In this document: positions 1 to 7,902 of the stretch, one piece after another
How positions within the stretch are numbered: the first letter of the stretch is position 1
Layout: each line of letters begins with the position of its first letter
Virus record (IMG/VR): IMGVR_UViG_3300036835_000416
Location: 1-24,203 of that record
DNA: 24,203 bases
Origin: a virus
Reading direction: 5' to 3' (one strand)
The notes under the pieces: model-generated
Database searches by the model: none
Seen by the model: only the letters and a program-made list of their open reading frames with translations
Told to the model about the DNA's origin: nothing
Position numbers and translations under genes: made by a program

Positions 1-21
1 CCAGGGCTGCCGCCGCCTCGG

Positions 22-999
22 TCAGGTGGCGATGAGGCCGAACGGGAAGCGCTGCTCGATCGTCTTGGTCTTCTGCATGATCGTGACCGGGTTGGCCACG
101 GCGAAGGCCAGCCGCATCGTCATGCGCAGCGCGATCGAGTCCTGCTGCATCAGGTTCAGCACGACGTTGCCGCTGTTGTCCGAGATCACGCCCTCGGTGA
201 AGATCTTGGTCGAGATGTCGGACCGGATGCCCAGGATGGCCTTCGTCCAGTCGCCGCAGATGACCTGCGCCTTGGTGGCGTCCCAGCTCCCGTTGTCCAC
301 CTCGGGCAGCGGGAAGCCGTACAGGTTGCTGGCGCCGCCCTCCTGCATGTTCGACTGGTAGATCGGCACACCCTGCGCCGACCGCAGGCCGCGCAGGCGC
401 CACTGCAAGCCCGGCCGGGCCGCGAAGCCGTTGACGGTGTAGCCGGTCTGGGACATGTAGTCGCCCAGCGACGCGATCGACTGGCCGAAGTCGTCGGCCG
501 GCTGCGTGGTGCCGCCCCCGTTGTCGAGGTAGCCGTCCTTGACCACGTTGCCCGAGCCAGTGGCCGCGGTGAACAGGTCCACGCCCCAGGTACTCGGCCG
601 GTTGACGCCCCAGAACACGGCGGCATCCACCAGGGCGCCCGCCGCCTCGGTCAGCCGCGGGCGCACCTCGTCCCAGATCGGGACGTCGGCGTCGGCCATG
701 TAGCTCTCGGGGATGGGAACGATGGTCGCGACCTCCTCGACGACCAGGTTGACGTTCTTCCATGCCTGCTGGGCCGTCTGCTTGAGGCCGCTGTCCACGC
801 CGGTCGCCACGAAGTAGGCGACGGGCAGGACGTCCAGCACGGGGAGGCGCTGGGTCTTCGAGCTCAGCGGCATGTGCCGCATGAGCTGCATTGCTGCGGA
901 GTGCTTGGGCATCTCCTGGATGATCTCGGCGGACAGCGGCTCCGGCACGAGGGCATCGGAACCCCCGGAGGTCCGCTGAATCATGTCGCTGTAAGTCAC
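22..999 (-). CDS. Major capsid protein (HK97-fold)
   Basis: This 325-residue protein looks like an HK97-type major capsid protein of the short kind without a fused protease domain. It would self-assemble into the icosahedral head. The first 90 residues, including DALVPEPLSAEIIQ and LPVLDVLPVAYFV, read like the N-arm and E-loop. The middle (VPIPESYMADADVPIWDEVRPRL) is the typical spine-helix segment, and the C-terminal half with IVSDNSG-like, RMTMRLAFAVANP and FPFGLIAT stretches resembles the A/P domain. The start is GTG at 999, six bases after AAGGA. The scaffold gene lies 54 bp upstream on the same strand, giving the usual portal, minor head protein, scaffold, capsid order. The start codon is buried in a predicted hairpin (997-1042). 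Family assignment rests on sequence style and synteny. Confidence 0.88.
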   Translation of the reverse strand: MTYSDMIQRTSGGSDALVPEPLSAEIIQEMPKHSAAMQLMRHMPLSSKTQRLPVLDVLPVAYFVATGVDSGLKQTAQQAWKNVNLVVEEVATIVPIPESYMADADVPIWDEVRPRLTEAAGALVDAAVFWGVNRPSTWGVDLFTAATGSGNVVKDGYLDNGGGTTQPADDFGQSIASLGDYMSQTGYTVNGFAARPGLQWRLRGLRSAQGVPIYQSNMQEGGASNLYGFPLPEVDNGSWDATKAQVICGDWTKAILGIRSDISTKIFTEGVISDNSGNVVLNLMQQDSIALRMTMRLAFAVANPVTIMQKTKTIEQRFPFGLIAT

Positions 1000-1042
1000 G
1001 AGGGGTCCTTCCCTGTGCTAGAGCACAGCCAGGCCCCTCGTG
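997..1042 (-). promoter_or_regulatory. Two-tier hairpin over the capsid gene start
   Basis: CACGAGGGG at 997-1005 is the exact inverted complement of CCCCTCGTG at 1034-1042. Inside it, CTGTGCT (1013-1019) pairs with AGCACAG (1022-1028). In the leftward mRNA the capsid GTG start lies in the outer stem and the GGAAGGA ribosome binding site in the internal loop. The structure fills most of the 54-bp gap between scaffold and capsid genes and has no U-tract. It may set capsid translation relative to scaffold, or act as an RNA-processing site; this is inference. Confidence 0.6.
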
Positions 1043-1053
1043 GGCTGACCGCG

Positions 1054-1686
1054 CTACTGCCTGCCGGTTGCGCGGGCGACTGCCTCGCGGAACAGGACGT
1101 TCTTGTCCTGCGGGGCGGTACTCCCGGCCGGAGCCGCCCCGGGCCGGAGCGCCTCCACGGGCCGCCGCTGGCTCAGGCCGTTGCCGGCCGGTGCCTGCTG
1201 CTGCGCCGTCTGCTGTGCAGCGGCGACCCGCTCGTTGATCACGCGGGCCAGCGTTTCGGCCGACTCCGTGATCGCTGCCTCGTTGTCACCTGCGAGGTAC
1301 GGGATGAGGTCGGGATGCAGCTCGAACCGCGCCGCCGCGAGCGTGCGGTGATGCAGCCGCTCTGCCTCCACTGCGCGCTGAGTGGCCGCCTGCGCCGCCG
1401 CCTGCGCCTTCTGGAGCTCGGTCATGTTCGCCTGCTCCAGCTCGGCAACCCTGGCCGCTGCGCTCGCATTTTCCCGGGCGCGCGTCTCGTTCTTCCGGCT
1501 CAGGCCCTTCCACTTATCGCGTTCTGCGGTGAGCCGCGCGACAGCCTGCTCCGGGGTTTCACCCTCCGGTGGCTGCCCGTCGCCCGATACCGCATCGGCG
1601 AGCATTTCTGCGGGGTCCTGGCCGGTCGTTCCCGTAGCGGTCTGCGCACCTTCCGTGCTGCCAGCTCCGCTTCCCTCTTCTGGCAT
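1054..1686 (-). CDS. Capsid scaffolding protein
   Basis: A 210-residue, charged, Ala/Glu/Gln-rich protein. An acidic Gly-rich N-terminus is followed by a long predicted coiled coil from about residue 50 to 115 (ARLTAERDKWKGLSRKNETR, then AAARVAELEQANMTELQKAQ). Next comes a segment with FELHPDLIPYLAGDNE and a disordered Gln/Ala/Pro-rich stretch, then a short basic C-terminus (NVLFREAVARATGRQ) of the kind that binds the capsid protein. This layout is characteristic of actinophage scaffolds, which occupy the inside of the prohead and are later expelled or degraded. ATG at 1686 follows GGGAGAGAG. It lies immediately upstream of the major capsid gene. Confidence 0.85.
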   Translation of the reverse strand: MPEEGSGAGSTEGAQTATGTTGQDPAEMLADAVSGDGQPPEGETPEQAVARLTAERDKWKGLSRKNETRARENASAAARVAELEQANMTELQKAQAAAQAATQRAVEAERLHHRTLAAARFELHPDLIPYLAGDNEAAITESAETLARVINERVAAAQQTAQQQAPAGNGLSQRRPVEALRPGAAPAGSTAPQDKNVLFREAVARATGRQ

Positions 1687-1743
1687 TTCTGCTCTCTCCC
1701 GTTTCGGGACAGGTGTGGCTCCTGTTGCAGGTGATGTTACACC

Positions 1744-2070
1744 TTAACCCTGCGGATTCGAGACTCCTGCTTCCGCGTCCACGACGATCGTGCCGCTGCC
1801 CGCATAGGCTGTCAGCTCGGCCCGCAGATAGCGGTAGGCGGGGAACATCCGGACCGTGACAGAACCCTTGAGCACCTTGCTCAGGACGACGATCGGCACA
1901 TCGGATGTGTCGAAGTTGTCGGTCGATCCGGCGATCGTGATGGTTGCCGCCGTCACGGTGGCAGGCATGTCCATCTCGATGTTGATCTTGTCATAGTCAG
2001 CCCCCGCGCCCAGGTCAATGGTTGTCCCGTCGCCGTTGGCAGCCGCGCTGAGCAGCCTATTTACCGTCAT
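1744..2070 (-). CDS. Small beta-rich structural protein, possible head decoration
   Basis: 108 residues, rich in Thr, Val, Ala and Gly with alternating hydrophobic residues, suggesting a beta-sandwich. Motifs include TIDLGAGADYDKINIEM, ITIAGSTDNFD and AYRYLRAELTAYAGSGTIVV. The YRYLRA...T...G segment resembles YFRAVTGTITG in the protein at 21748-22119, so both may share a fold. ATG at 2070 follows AGGAGAAG. Position between the minor head protein and the scaffold suggests a capsid decoration or stabilising protein, but no named family is recognised. Confidence 0.62.
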   Translation of the reverse strand: MTVNRLLSAAANGDGTTIDLGAGADYDKINIEMDMPATVTAATITIAGSTDNFDTSDVPIVVLSKVLKGSVTVRMFPAYRYLRAELTAYAGSGTIVVDAEAGVSNPQG

Positions 2071-2083
2071 CTCGCATCTTCTC

Positions 2084-2362
2084 CTAGCTGGCAGGCCCGC
2101 TCTTGAGGCTGCCGTCGCTGTTCCACGTGTCGGGGATGCGCGAGCTCAGCCCGAGCGCCTTGGCGCGGCCGATAACGTACTTGCGCACCGTGGCCCGCGC
2201 CGCCTCGGTGCTGGGCCGGACGCGGCCGATCGCACGGATGGCGTTGTCGAGGTCATCAGCATTCTGGATGTTGAACCGCGGCCGGCCACCGGGCTTATTC
2301 GGGGGCATCGCCTTGCCCTGCTTCTGGAGCCTCCGCATGGTCGCGACGTCAGGCTGCGACAT
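2084..2362 (-). CDS. Small conserved phage protein (RAKALG...IPDTW type)
   Basis: 92 residues. The start at 2362 is chosen over an upstream ATG because AGGAGG lies five to six bases before it. The last 14 bases of the minor head gene overlap this start, suggesting translational coupling. The sequence contains DDLDNAIRAIGRVRPS, ATVRKYVIGRAKALGLSSRI and PDTW, a helical pattern recurring in small proteins near phage portal and head genes of actinobacteria. It is basic and Gly/Pro-rich at the N-terminus (PPNKPGGRPRFN). Its function is unknown; a role in head morphogenesis is inferred from position only. Confidence 0.68.
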   Translation of the reverse strand: MSQPDVATMRRLQKQGKAMPPNKPGGRPRFNIQNADDLDNAIRAIGRVRPSTEAARATVRKYVIGRAKALGLSSRIPDTWNSDGSLKSGPAS

Positions 2363-3152
2363 TGATTCCTCCTGGCTCACGGTTGTCCCAGTAACGGCGC
2401 CATGCACGACGCGCGTCAGCGCCGGAGAGGCCCTTTGTTACCTGCTTCCACTGTGCAGCCAGTGCAGGAAATCCGGTGTTATTCGCTTGCTCTTTCGTCC
2501 AGACCGGCATAGCGACGCACATGCAGTGGTTGTGCGCCTCGAAACCGGCCGATTCCCGGCTCTTGTAGACCGGCCCCCGGCTGGCGAGCATCGCGCAGAA
2601 CGCGCAGGGGTTCCCGGAGGTCACCCGCTGCCAGCCGAGCACTTCCTTGTCGTTGCGGACGGCAGTCAGGACGGCCTGCCGGCCGCCGGCCAGCGCGAGC
2701 CGGGAAGCTGCCCCTGACAGGCTCACCGCGGCGCTGTCGGCCGCCCGGGCGGGCGTCTGGCCGCCCTTGATGGCGTGCAGCATGGCGCCCGGCCCGGTCG
2801 AGTCGAGCGTCTGCCGGATCAGGCCAGAAGGCAGTGCAGGAGGAACTGCCGGCAGCTCCGGTGGAAGGCCCAGGGCTGCCGACAGGCTCCTCGCAGCGCG
2901 GTAGTACGCCACGCCCTCCTTCCAGAGCGAGACATACCGGCTAACGACCAGGGCGGTGATCAGGTCGCGCAGGGGCGGCCATGACCGCTTGACCGCGGTG
3001 AAGTCGATCTGCCGCCATGGGCCGATGACGGCAGCAGTCAGGATGGCTGCTGAAAGAGCCTGGCTGGCCCGGAACTCGCCGGCGAGGACCGCAGCAGCCT
3101 GATCGTTAGGCTGGCGGCCGGACAGCGGCCCTGAAGCCACGGGAAAGGTCAT
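2349..3152 (-). CDS. Minor head protein, VG15/MuF-like
   Basis: 267 residues. The helical N-terminal two-thirds (to about residue 175) is followed by a Cys/His-rich module: NPCAFCAMLASRGPVYKS (181-198) then FEAHNHCMC (204-212). This paired Cys-x-x-Cys plus AHNHCxC signature is typical of VG15/MuF-like minor head proteins, which sit at the portal vertex and may be injected with the DNA. In some actinophages the region is annotated as a capsid maturation protein, but no protease motif is clear here. ATG at 3152 overlaps the preceding stop as ATGA, with no strong ribosome binding site, so it is probably translated by coupling. Confidence 0.8.
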   Translation of the reverse strand: MTFPVASGPLSGRQPNDQAAAVLAGEFRASQALSAAILTAAVIGPWRQIDFTAVKRSWPPLRDLITALVVSRYVSLWKEGVAYYRAARSLSAALGLPPELPAVPPALPSGLIRQTLDSTGPGAMLHAIKGGQTPARAADSAAVSLSGAASRLALAGGRQAVLTAVRNDKEVLGWQRVTSGNPCAFCAMLASRGPVYKSRESAGFEAHNHCMCVAMPVWTKEQANNTGFPALAAQWKQVTKGLSGADARRAWRRYWDNREPGGINVAA

Positions 3153-3718
3153 GCGTCCACCAGTTCCCCGTTGCGGATGAAACCGTGCCAGCCGTTTGGC
3201 TGGTCATGCCAGATCGACGGGCTGACCGTAATCAGCGGCGGCGTGCCGCTCACCGTCCAGAAGCCGCCGCCGCTCGCTCTTTGCGAGGTGACCCACTCAC
3301 CACCGTCAGGCAGGATCACGAGCCACGACTCGATGCGCTCAGGATGCTGGCTGAACTCGTCGTAATGCGGGATGCGGATCATCGTGCCGGCCGGGACGTT
3401 CTTCATCGATCCCCAGTGGGCGAACTCGGTCCCGTCCGGCAGCCGGTAGAGCCGGTTGTCATTGCGCTGCCACTCGTCATCATCGGCGAACTCGTAGCCG
3501 CAGGCAGTGCACGTCTTCGGCCATGCCAGGTCGTCGTGCGGCCAGTTGTCGCCATGCACGGCCTGCTCCGCTTCGGGCACCTCCCCAATGGTCACCATGG
3601 CGTCATGGCCCCACGGGTTAGCGAGGCACCGGGGGACCTTGACCGTGAAGGTGAACCGGCGCAGGTCCCGGCGGCAGCGGCCGGTGGGCTCGGCGATCTG
3701 GAGCGCGATGCCGGTCAT
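3149..3718 (-). CDS. Unknown protein, DUF6527-like C-terminus
   Basis: 189 residues. The frame stays open upstream inside the portal gene, but the start is placed at 3718, where the portal stop and the ATG share TGATG. The N-terminal half contains PRCLANPWGHDAMVTIGEV and one CTACGYEF pair (possible metal site). The C-terminal half has LYRLPDGTEFAHWGS, ILPDGGEWVTS and TVSGTPPLITVSPSIWH, ending GWHGFIRNGELVDA. The final PSI-x-H...GWHGFIRNGELV pattern resembles the DUF6527 phage family, often mislabelled ammonia monooxygenase; this is recalled similarity only. It lies between portal and minor head genes and is probably co-translated with both. The function is unknown. Confidence 0.62.
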   Translation of the reverse strand: MTGIALQIAEPTGRCRRDLRRFTFTVKVPRCLANPWGHDAMVTIGEVPEAEQAVHGDNWPHDDLAWPKTCTACGYEFADDDEWQRNDNRLYRLPDGTEFAHWGSMKNVPAGTMIRIPHYDEFSQHPERIESWLVILPDGGEWVTSQRASGGGFWTVSGTPPLITVSPSIWHDQPNGWHGFIRNGELVDA

Positions 3719-5250
3719 CACACGCCTCCCGGCCGGATGCCCGCGTACGCCTGGAAAGGCTCGTCCGGCGTCGGCATCTGCGCCGGAGCGCCGTTCTGGC
3801 CGGCCGGCTGCTGGCCCTTGGTAAGCGCCCGCTCGACGATCTCGTTGAGCTCGGCCAGGGCGTCCTGCTTCTCGGCCGCCTTCTGCCACGCCTGGACTTC
3901 CTCGATGGAGACGCCCGGGACGCGCTTCCAGAGCTCGGTCACCGGCACACCGAGCATCGAGGCCATCTTGCTGAGAGCATCGACGGTGGCCGCGAAGGCC
4001 CTGGCCCCAGTGTCGCGCCAGATGACGCGGCCAGCATCGTCGTTCCAGCTGGCGGTGTCACCTGCCGCCTTGCTGCCCAGCCGGAAGAGCTGCTTGTAGG
4101 GCTCGTTGAGCGTGCCCTGAAGCTCCTCCACCTTGCGGTCAAGACCGTCGCGGGCCGCCGCCAGGGCCTCGGCCGACAGGTTCGCGACCTGGCCGAGCAG
4201 GTGATATGGAGGGACCTGGGCCACGGTGGACATGTGCCGGATCGAGGCTTCCCGTGAGTTCAGGATGTCGTCCAGGCTGGTCTGGCCGAACTCGCCAAAC
4301 CTCGTATCCGGGCTCTCTGAGACAAAGAGCCGGTCCACGCCCGACCGGAATGGCTGCTTGGCGCGGCCCTTCTCGTCGGTCGGGACCATGCCGGTGACCC
4401 AGCGCTGCCGGAAGGCCGCGTACTGCATGGCCATCAGCAGGTTGAAAGTGGTCGTGTTGAGCTGGTCCTGGAGCGGGATGAGCGGCTCTACCTCGCCGCT
4501 GACGTCGAGCTCGCCGTCGAGGTCGATCTGGTAGGCGAAGCGCACGACAGGGCAGATCCCCATGTCGTGCTCGGCGACGACCGGATCGCCACTGGGCACG
4601 AGCGGGTCGTCATACTCTGGCCAGACCGGCTTCTCGGAGTTCTCCTTGGTGACGAGCGTGTACCGGGCCTGCTCATCGTAAAGCTTGATGACGCGCCGCC
4701 AGCCCTTCGGCGAGGCGATGTTGCGCACCTCGACGGCGTACAGCGGCCAGTCGTCGTCAACATCGTCCTCGTAAAGCGCAGTGAGCCGCCGCGGGCTGAC
4801 CGGGCGCATCACAGCACTCGGGATGGCCGCCGCCGGGTTCGAGTCGCTCTGGTCCTTGCCCGCAATCTGCCCTGGCAGCGCTACCGCATAGGAGACGCCG
4901 TACTTGGCCAGGCTGCGGTGCAGGCCGTGCTGCTTCGAGGGCCAGCGGTTAGCGTGCCAGAGCTGCCACGGCCCCTGTGCCGGGTCCGGGTTGCCGTCCT
5001 CGTCGCCCGAAGGCACGTAGCCATCAACGTGGAGGTTCTGCGAGACCACGCTGACGATGAGCGGCAGGAAGTTGACGACTGATCGCTCCAGCAGCCACTT
5101 GTACTCCGTCTTGGCGCCACGGGGGACGTAGACCGAGGAGTGGCGCCCGCGCACATACAGCCCGATACGTTCCAGCCGTTGCTGCTCGCCCTGCCGCAGG
5201 TGCATGATCTGCCCCGCGATCTGCGGCACCTGATCAAGAGGCAGCGTCAA
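3718..5250 (-). CDS. Portal protein, SPP1 gp6-like
   Basis: A 510-residue portal protein that would form the dodecameric ring through which DNA enters the head and to which the terminase docks. Typical features are the N-terminal LERIGLYVRG and VPRGAKTEYKWLLERSVVN segments, the central PLIPLQDQLNTTTFNLLMAMQYAAFRQRWVTG (start of the long helix region) and the clip/tunnel region around VPPYHLLGQVANLSAEALAAARDGLDRKVEE. The C-terminus is Gln/Pro-rich. The start is TTG at 5250, with GGAG seven bases before it. Length and layout fit the Gp6-like portal family. The 60-bp gap upstream holds two copies of the 14-bp repeat motif. Confidence 0.92.
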   Translation of the reverse strand: MTLPLDQVPQIAGQIMHLRQGEQQRLERIGLYVRGRHSSVYVPRGAKTEYKWLLERSVVNFLPLIVSVVSQNLHVDGYVPSGDEDGNPDPAQGPWQLWHANRWPSKQHGLHRSLAKYGVSYAVALPGQIAGKDQSDSNPAAAIPSAVMRPVSPRRLTALYEDDVDDDWPLYAVEVRNIASPKGWRRVIKLYDEQARYTLVTKENSEKPVWPEYDDPLVPSGDPVVAEHDMGICPVVRFAYQIDLDGELDVSGEVEPLIPLQDQLNTTTFNLLMAMQYAAFRQRWVTGMVPTDEKGRAKQPFRSGVDRLFVSESPDTRFGEFGQTSLDDILNSREASIRHMSTVAQVPPYHLLGQVANLSAEALAAARDGLDRKVEELQGTLNEPYKQLFRLGSKAAGDTASWNDDAGRVIWRDTGARAFAATVDALSKMASMLGVPVTELWKRVPGVSIEEVQAWQKAAEKQDALAELNEIVERALTKGQQPAGQNGAPAQMPTPDEPFQAYAGIRPGGV

Positions 5251-5260
5251 CGAGCGCTCC

Positions 5261-5314
5261 GTGACGGGAGTGACGGCTGTGGCATCAGAAGACTACAGCA
5301 GTCACACCTGTCAA
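5261..5314 (-). promoter_or_regulatory. Paired 14-bp operator-like motifs before the portal gene
   Basis: GTGACGGGAGTGAC lies at 5261-5274 and, inverted, GTCACACCTGTCAA at 5301-5314; the second overlaps the terL stop. They occupy the gap between terL and portal. On the leftward strand the second copy reads TTGACAGGTGTGAC, so a -35-like TTGACA is embedded, although no good -10 follows at standard spacing. The same motif recurs at 8353, 12071, 22466 and 23340. Confidence 0.5.
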
Positions 5315-7044
5315 TCGAAGCCCCACACCCGGCCAGCATGCTTGCCGCGGTCCTCGTTCTGCGCCTTCCAGGCGAGGTAGAGCCGGCGCACCATCCGGGC
5401 GCCGATCACGCACACGCCGGCGTCGATCTTCTTCGAGCTGGTCCGCGACTCCTTGCTGACGGAGACGCCCCACTTGTTCGGCGCGCGCCGCATGTTGACG
5501 ACGTGCCGCGAGGTCCGCGAGTCGCCGTCCTGCGTGAACTTGCGGTCCTCGATCTCAGCCAGGGTGAGCTCAGCGGCTTTCGTGAAGTCGTGGATGTGGT
5601 TACCCGACCTCATGTCCCAGGCGATCGGCTGCGGCTCGTTGCCGCCTGGCACCGCCCAGATCTTCAGCCTGTCCTGGTATCTCTTCGGCCACTCGATACG
5701 GGTAAACGACTCCCATTCGCGGACATCCCCGAAGAAGGCACACACGTTCCATTTCCTGAACATGAAATCGACAACTGCGTCAACCTCCTCGACCGGGACC
5801 GGCTGTGCCGGGGAGTATCTGGTCGCCTGTACCGGCTCCCAGACGTCAATGGTGAAAACGTGCCCGGTCTCTACATGGCACCCGATCAGGGCGGTGGCAT
5901 CCTGAGTCCGGGAGCCATCGAAGAACGCCACGATCTCATCCCCCACCTTGACGATGCTTTCGCGGCGGTCGGCCAGAAGCGCCCACTCCTGCTGGGTCGT
6001 CCATGCTCTCTGGTCAGATTCCGGCCAGTTAAGATAGAAGCGCTTAGCCATCTCGGGACGGGTGCGCAAATTAAGAATTTTCCCTTTGATATTACGCTGG
6101 TCTATCCAGAAACAATCTCCGTAAACGAACTCAATCGCCCGTTCAAGGCTGTCCTCAATATCTAGTTTAGTTCCCGGGGGAGCCAGGCGCGCATCGTAAA
6201 GAATTTTGTTTTCCGAGATCGTCCGGCCTTCTTCCTGGGCAACCCAGGCGTCATAATCTTTCTCGGCTACGGAGTCGATACCGGGTTCCCAGGCGTTGCA
6301 GGTGGCGATAGCCCGCGAGCCACTCTTGCCGAGGTTACGGTCGATTACCTCGGCCAGCAGCGGGCCGCCGTTGGAAGGCACCCAGTGCTCCGGCTCGTCG
6401 AGAACCGCGGCAGTGGTCTCAGCGCCCTCAGCTGCGGTGGCCGAAGAGGTGATGTTCTCCAGCTGGCCGCCGCCCGGGGTGTAGATGACGGTCTTGCCCG
6501 GGTCGAGCCCGTACTCCTGCACGACCTTGGACTTCTTGCCAGTCATCGCCCTGACCTGGCGCATCGTGTTGGCAGTCTGGCTCTCGCTGGTTGCCGCGAT
6601 CTGCACCAGCGGCATCATCACCGGGCGCCCGAGCACCCCTCCGAGCTCGTCAGGAACGCCAGGATCGCGGATCAGCTGTCCCTGGTCGTCCAGGGCAGGC
6701 CGGACCGGCCCGCAGAGCTCCAGGATCGACCAGGCCGCCGCGAAGGGGGACTTGCCGCTACCCTTGGCCAGCCTGCGGACGCCGTAGTCGTACTCCCACC
6801 GCGCCTCAGGCGTCAGCGAGTACCACCAGAGCAGGAACCTGACCTGGCTTTCCGTGCTCTGCCAGCGCTGGCCCGCCCGTGGGCCGTTGGCATGCCGGAG
6901 GTAGGTCGTCATCCACCGGATACATCCCCAGCCCAGCGTGAGCGCCGGGAGACCCTGCGGGAGGGTTACCAGGCGGTCCTGCGGCGCGGGCAGGTCCCGG
7001 CCGGGCTTGCGGATGTCAGGAGGGGCGCTCACCGCTTCCGCCAC
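5311..7044 (-). CDS. terL: Terminase large subunit
   Basis: 577 residues, the ATP-driven packaging motor and headful or cos nuclease. Walker A is AKGSGKSP at 93-100, Walker B is AAVLDEPEH at 212-220 with the catalytic Glu after Asp215, and the coupling motif is ATCNA at 247-251. The C-terminal RNase H-like nuclease shows AFFDGSRTQDATALIG (Asp376), FFGDVREW (Asp440) and SKKIDAGVCVIGARMV (Asp541) as likely metal ligands. The start is GTG at 7044, overlapping the small subunit by 29 bp; a GTG at codon 5 is an alternative. The portal gene follows directly. A stretch around 6060-6260 is visibly more AT-rich than the rest of the gene. Confidence 0.95.
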   Translation of the reverse strand: MAEAVSAPPDIRKPGRDLPAPQDRLVTLPQGLPALTLGWGCIRWMTTYLRHANGPRAGQRWQSTESQVRFLLWWYSLTPEARWEYDYGVRRLAKGSGKSPFAAAWSILELCGPVRPALDDQGQLIRDPGVPDELGGVLGRPVMMPLVQIAATSESQTANTMRQVRAMTGKKSKVVQEYGLDPGKTVIYTPGGGQLENITSSATAAEGAETTAAVLDEPEHWVPSNGGPLLAEVIDRNLGKSGSRAIATCNAWEPGIDSVAEKDYDAWVAQEEGRTISENKILYDARLAPPGTKLDIEDSLERAIEFVYGDCFWIDQRNIKGKILNLRTRPEMAKRFYLNWPESDQRAWTTQQEWALLADRRESIVKVGDEIVAFFDGSRTQDATALIGCHVETGHVFTIDVWEPVQATRYSPAQPVPVEEVDAVVDFMFRKWNVCAFFGDVREWESFTRIEWPKRYQDRLKIWAVPGGNEPQPIAWDMRSGNHIHDFTKAAELTLAEIEDRKFTQDGDSRTSRHVVNMRRAPNKWGVSVSKESRTSSKKIDAGVCVIGARMVRRLYLAWKAQNEDRGKHAGRVWGFD

Positions 7045-7456
7045 GCAGCTTCGAGACCCATTCCTGCATCGAGGTCACCCCGGCCTGCACATCGGGGTCG
7101 GCATACGTGCCGGAACGCTCCAGCTCGATCCGGACACGCCGCCGCTGGCCTTCGGTAACGCACAAGTCGCCCATGGCGCCCATGACCGCGCTCAGCTTCA
7201 TGGCGGCCGGGCGCCGGATGTAATCCATGACACCGCGCCCGACCATCTGGGCAGTCAGCCAGTCAGAATCCGTGTAGAAGACCGCCTGGCCACTCGTGCG
7301 CAGACTCTCATACCACTCCAGGGCGAAGCCATCAAGCCAGTCGGGTGCTTCAGGCCCGAGCTTTCCATCAAGCCGGTTGGCCGCCCGGTCGGTTTCCTTC
7401 GTAACGTGCCCATGGCTGGCCTCTGACCGCTTCGGGACAGGTCCGTGCTGGCCCAT
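7016..7456 (-). CDS. terS: Terminase small subunit
   Basis: 146 residues beginning MGQHGPVPKRSEASHGHVTK. The MG-x-x-GPVPKRS opening is a hallmark of actinophage small terminase subunits, which recognise the packaging site and load DNA on the large subunit. The middle (FALEWYESLRTSGQAVFYTD, then SDWLTAQMVGRGVMDYIRRP) matches the helical W-x-x-L/Y-T-x-S-DW pattern of the family. A coiled region rich in Arg/Glu follows (EGQRRRVRIELER). ATG at 7456 follows AAGGGGA. The upstream gene stops at the base directly before this ATG (TAG-ATG). Confidence 0.88.
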   Translation of the reverse strand: MGQHGPVPKRSEASHGHVTKETDRAANRLDGKLGPEAPDWLDGFALEWYESLRTSGQAVFYTDSDWLTAQMVGRGVMDYIRRPAAMKLSAVMGAMGDLCVTEGQRRRVRIELERSGTYADPDVQAGVTSMQEWVSKLRGGSGERPS

Positions 7457-7768
7457 CTATTCCCCTTCCGGGACTGGCCATCCGCGTTGCGCGAGGCCCA
7501 GTGCCTTATCTGCTGTTGCTGCGTGAACGTAGGGCACCCAGAATGCGTCCGTTTCGATATGCAAGCTGGGAATCGCGCCAACTTCGCTACTGCCTGACGC
7601 TGTGACAGCGAAAACATAGCGAGCACCCGGTCCGCGGCTCGCCGGGAACCGGAAATGTTCGATCAGGAGATCGCGGATCGCCTCACCAAGGCCATCTCTT
7701 CCAGTATCGGCCTCAAGAAGCTGCCCAATTACCTGATCAGGAGTTCCTACCGCGCTGAAGCTGAACAC
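7457..7768 (-). CDS. Unknown protein before terS
   Basis: 103 residues starting at GTG 7768, with GAGGACG upstream. Visible segments are GTPDQVIGQLLEADTGRDGL, IRDLLIEHFRFPASRGPGAR, YVFAVTASGSSEVGAIPSLH and WPVPEGE at the end. It reads as a small mixed alpha/beta soluble protein without cysteines or membrane segments. It abuts terS with no gap, so the two are translationally linked. No family is recognised; a packaging or regulatory role is inferred only from position. It is the first gene after the possible terminator at 7789-7822. Confidence 0.6.
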   Translation of the reverse strand: MFSFSAVGTPDQVIGQLLEADTGRDGLGEAIRDLLIEHFRFPASRGPGARYVFAVTASGSSEVGAIPSLHIETDAFWVPYVHAATADKALGLAQRGWPVPEGE

Positions 7769-7781
7769 TTGCCGTCCTCAT

Positions 7782-7822
7782 AAAAGGACCGGCCCAGGGC
7801 GAGCAGAGTTACCCCGGGCCGG
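7782..7822 (-). terminator. Possible leftward intrinsic terminator
   Basis: On the leftward strand CCGGCCC (complement of 7816-7822) pairs with GGGCCGG (complement of 7789-7795) and is followed by TCCTTTTA. The stem is 7 bp with a 20-nt loop, and the T tract is short, so termination may be partial. It separates the FtsK/DUF2637 module from the terminase-head module. Confidence 0.42.
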
Positions 7823-7840
7823 CGGCTGAATCCTACTGGC

Positions 7841-7888
7841 CCGCAGGTTCCAGGCATGGCAGCGGGATACCACACCCGGAACCTGCGG
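7841..7888. repeat. 11-bp perfect inverted repeat
   Basis: CCGCAGGTTCC (7841-7851) and GGAACCTGCGG (7878-7888) flank a 26-nt loop. There is no T tract on either side. The right arm overlaps a run of 9-bp repeats. It lies just upstream of the possible terminator, in the gap between two leftward genes. Confidence 0.5.
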
Positions 7889-7902
7889 AACATCAGGAAC
7901 CT
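7876..7902 (+). repeat. 9-bp tandem repeat, three units
   Basis: The units are CCGGAACCT, GCGGAACAT and CAGGAACCT. This cluster belongs to a dispersed family (consensus NCGGAACNN) seen also at 7997, 8637, 12506 and 17232, with a related array at 18154. It lies in non-coding DNA just past the stop of the gene at 7902-8333. Confidence 0.55.

Noticed and set aside
3719-3889. N-terminal extension of the DUF6527-like gene inside the portal gene
   Set aside because: The extension is Arg/Gly-rich shadow sequence. The TGATG junction at 3718 gives a natural coupled start.
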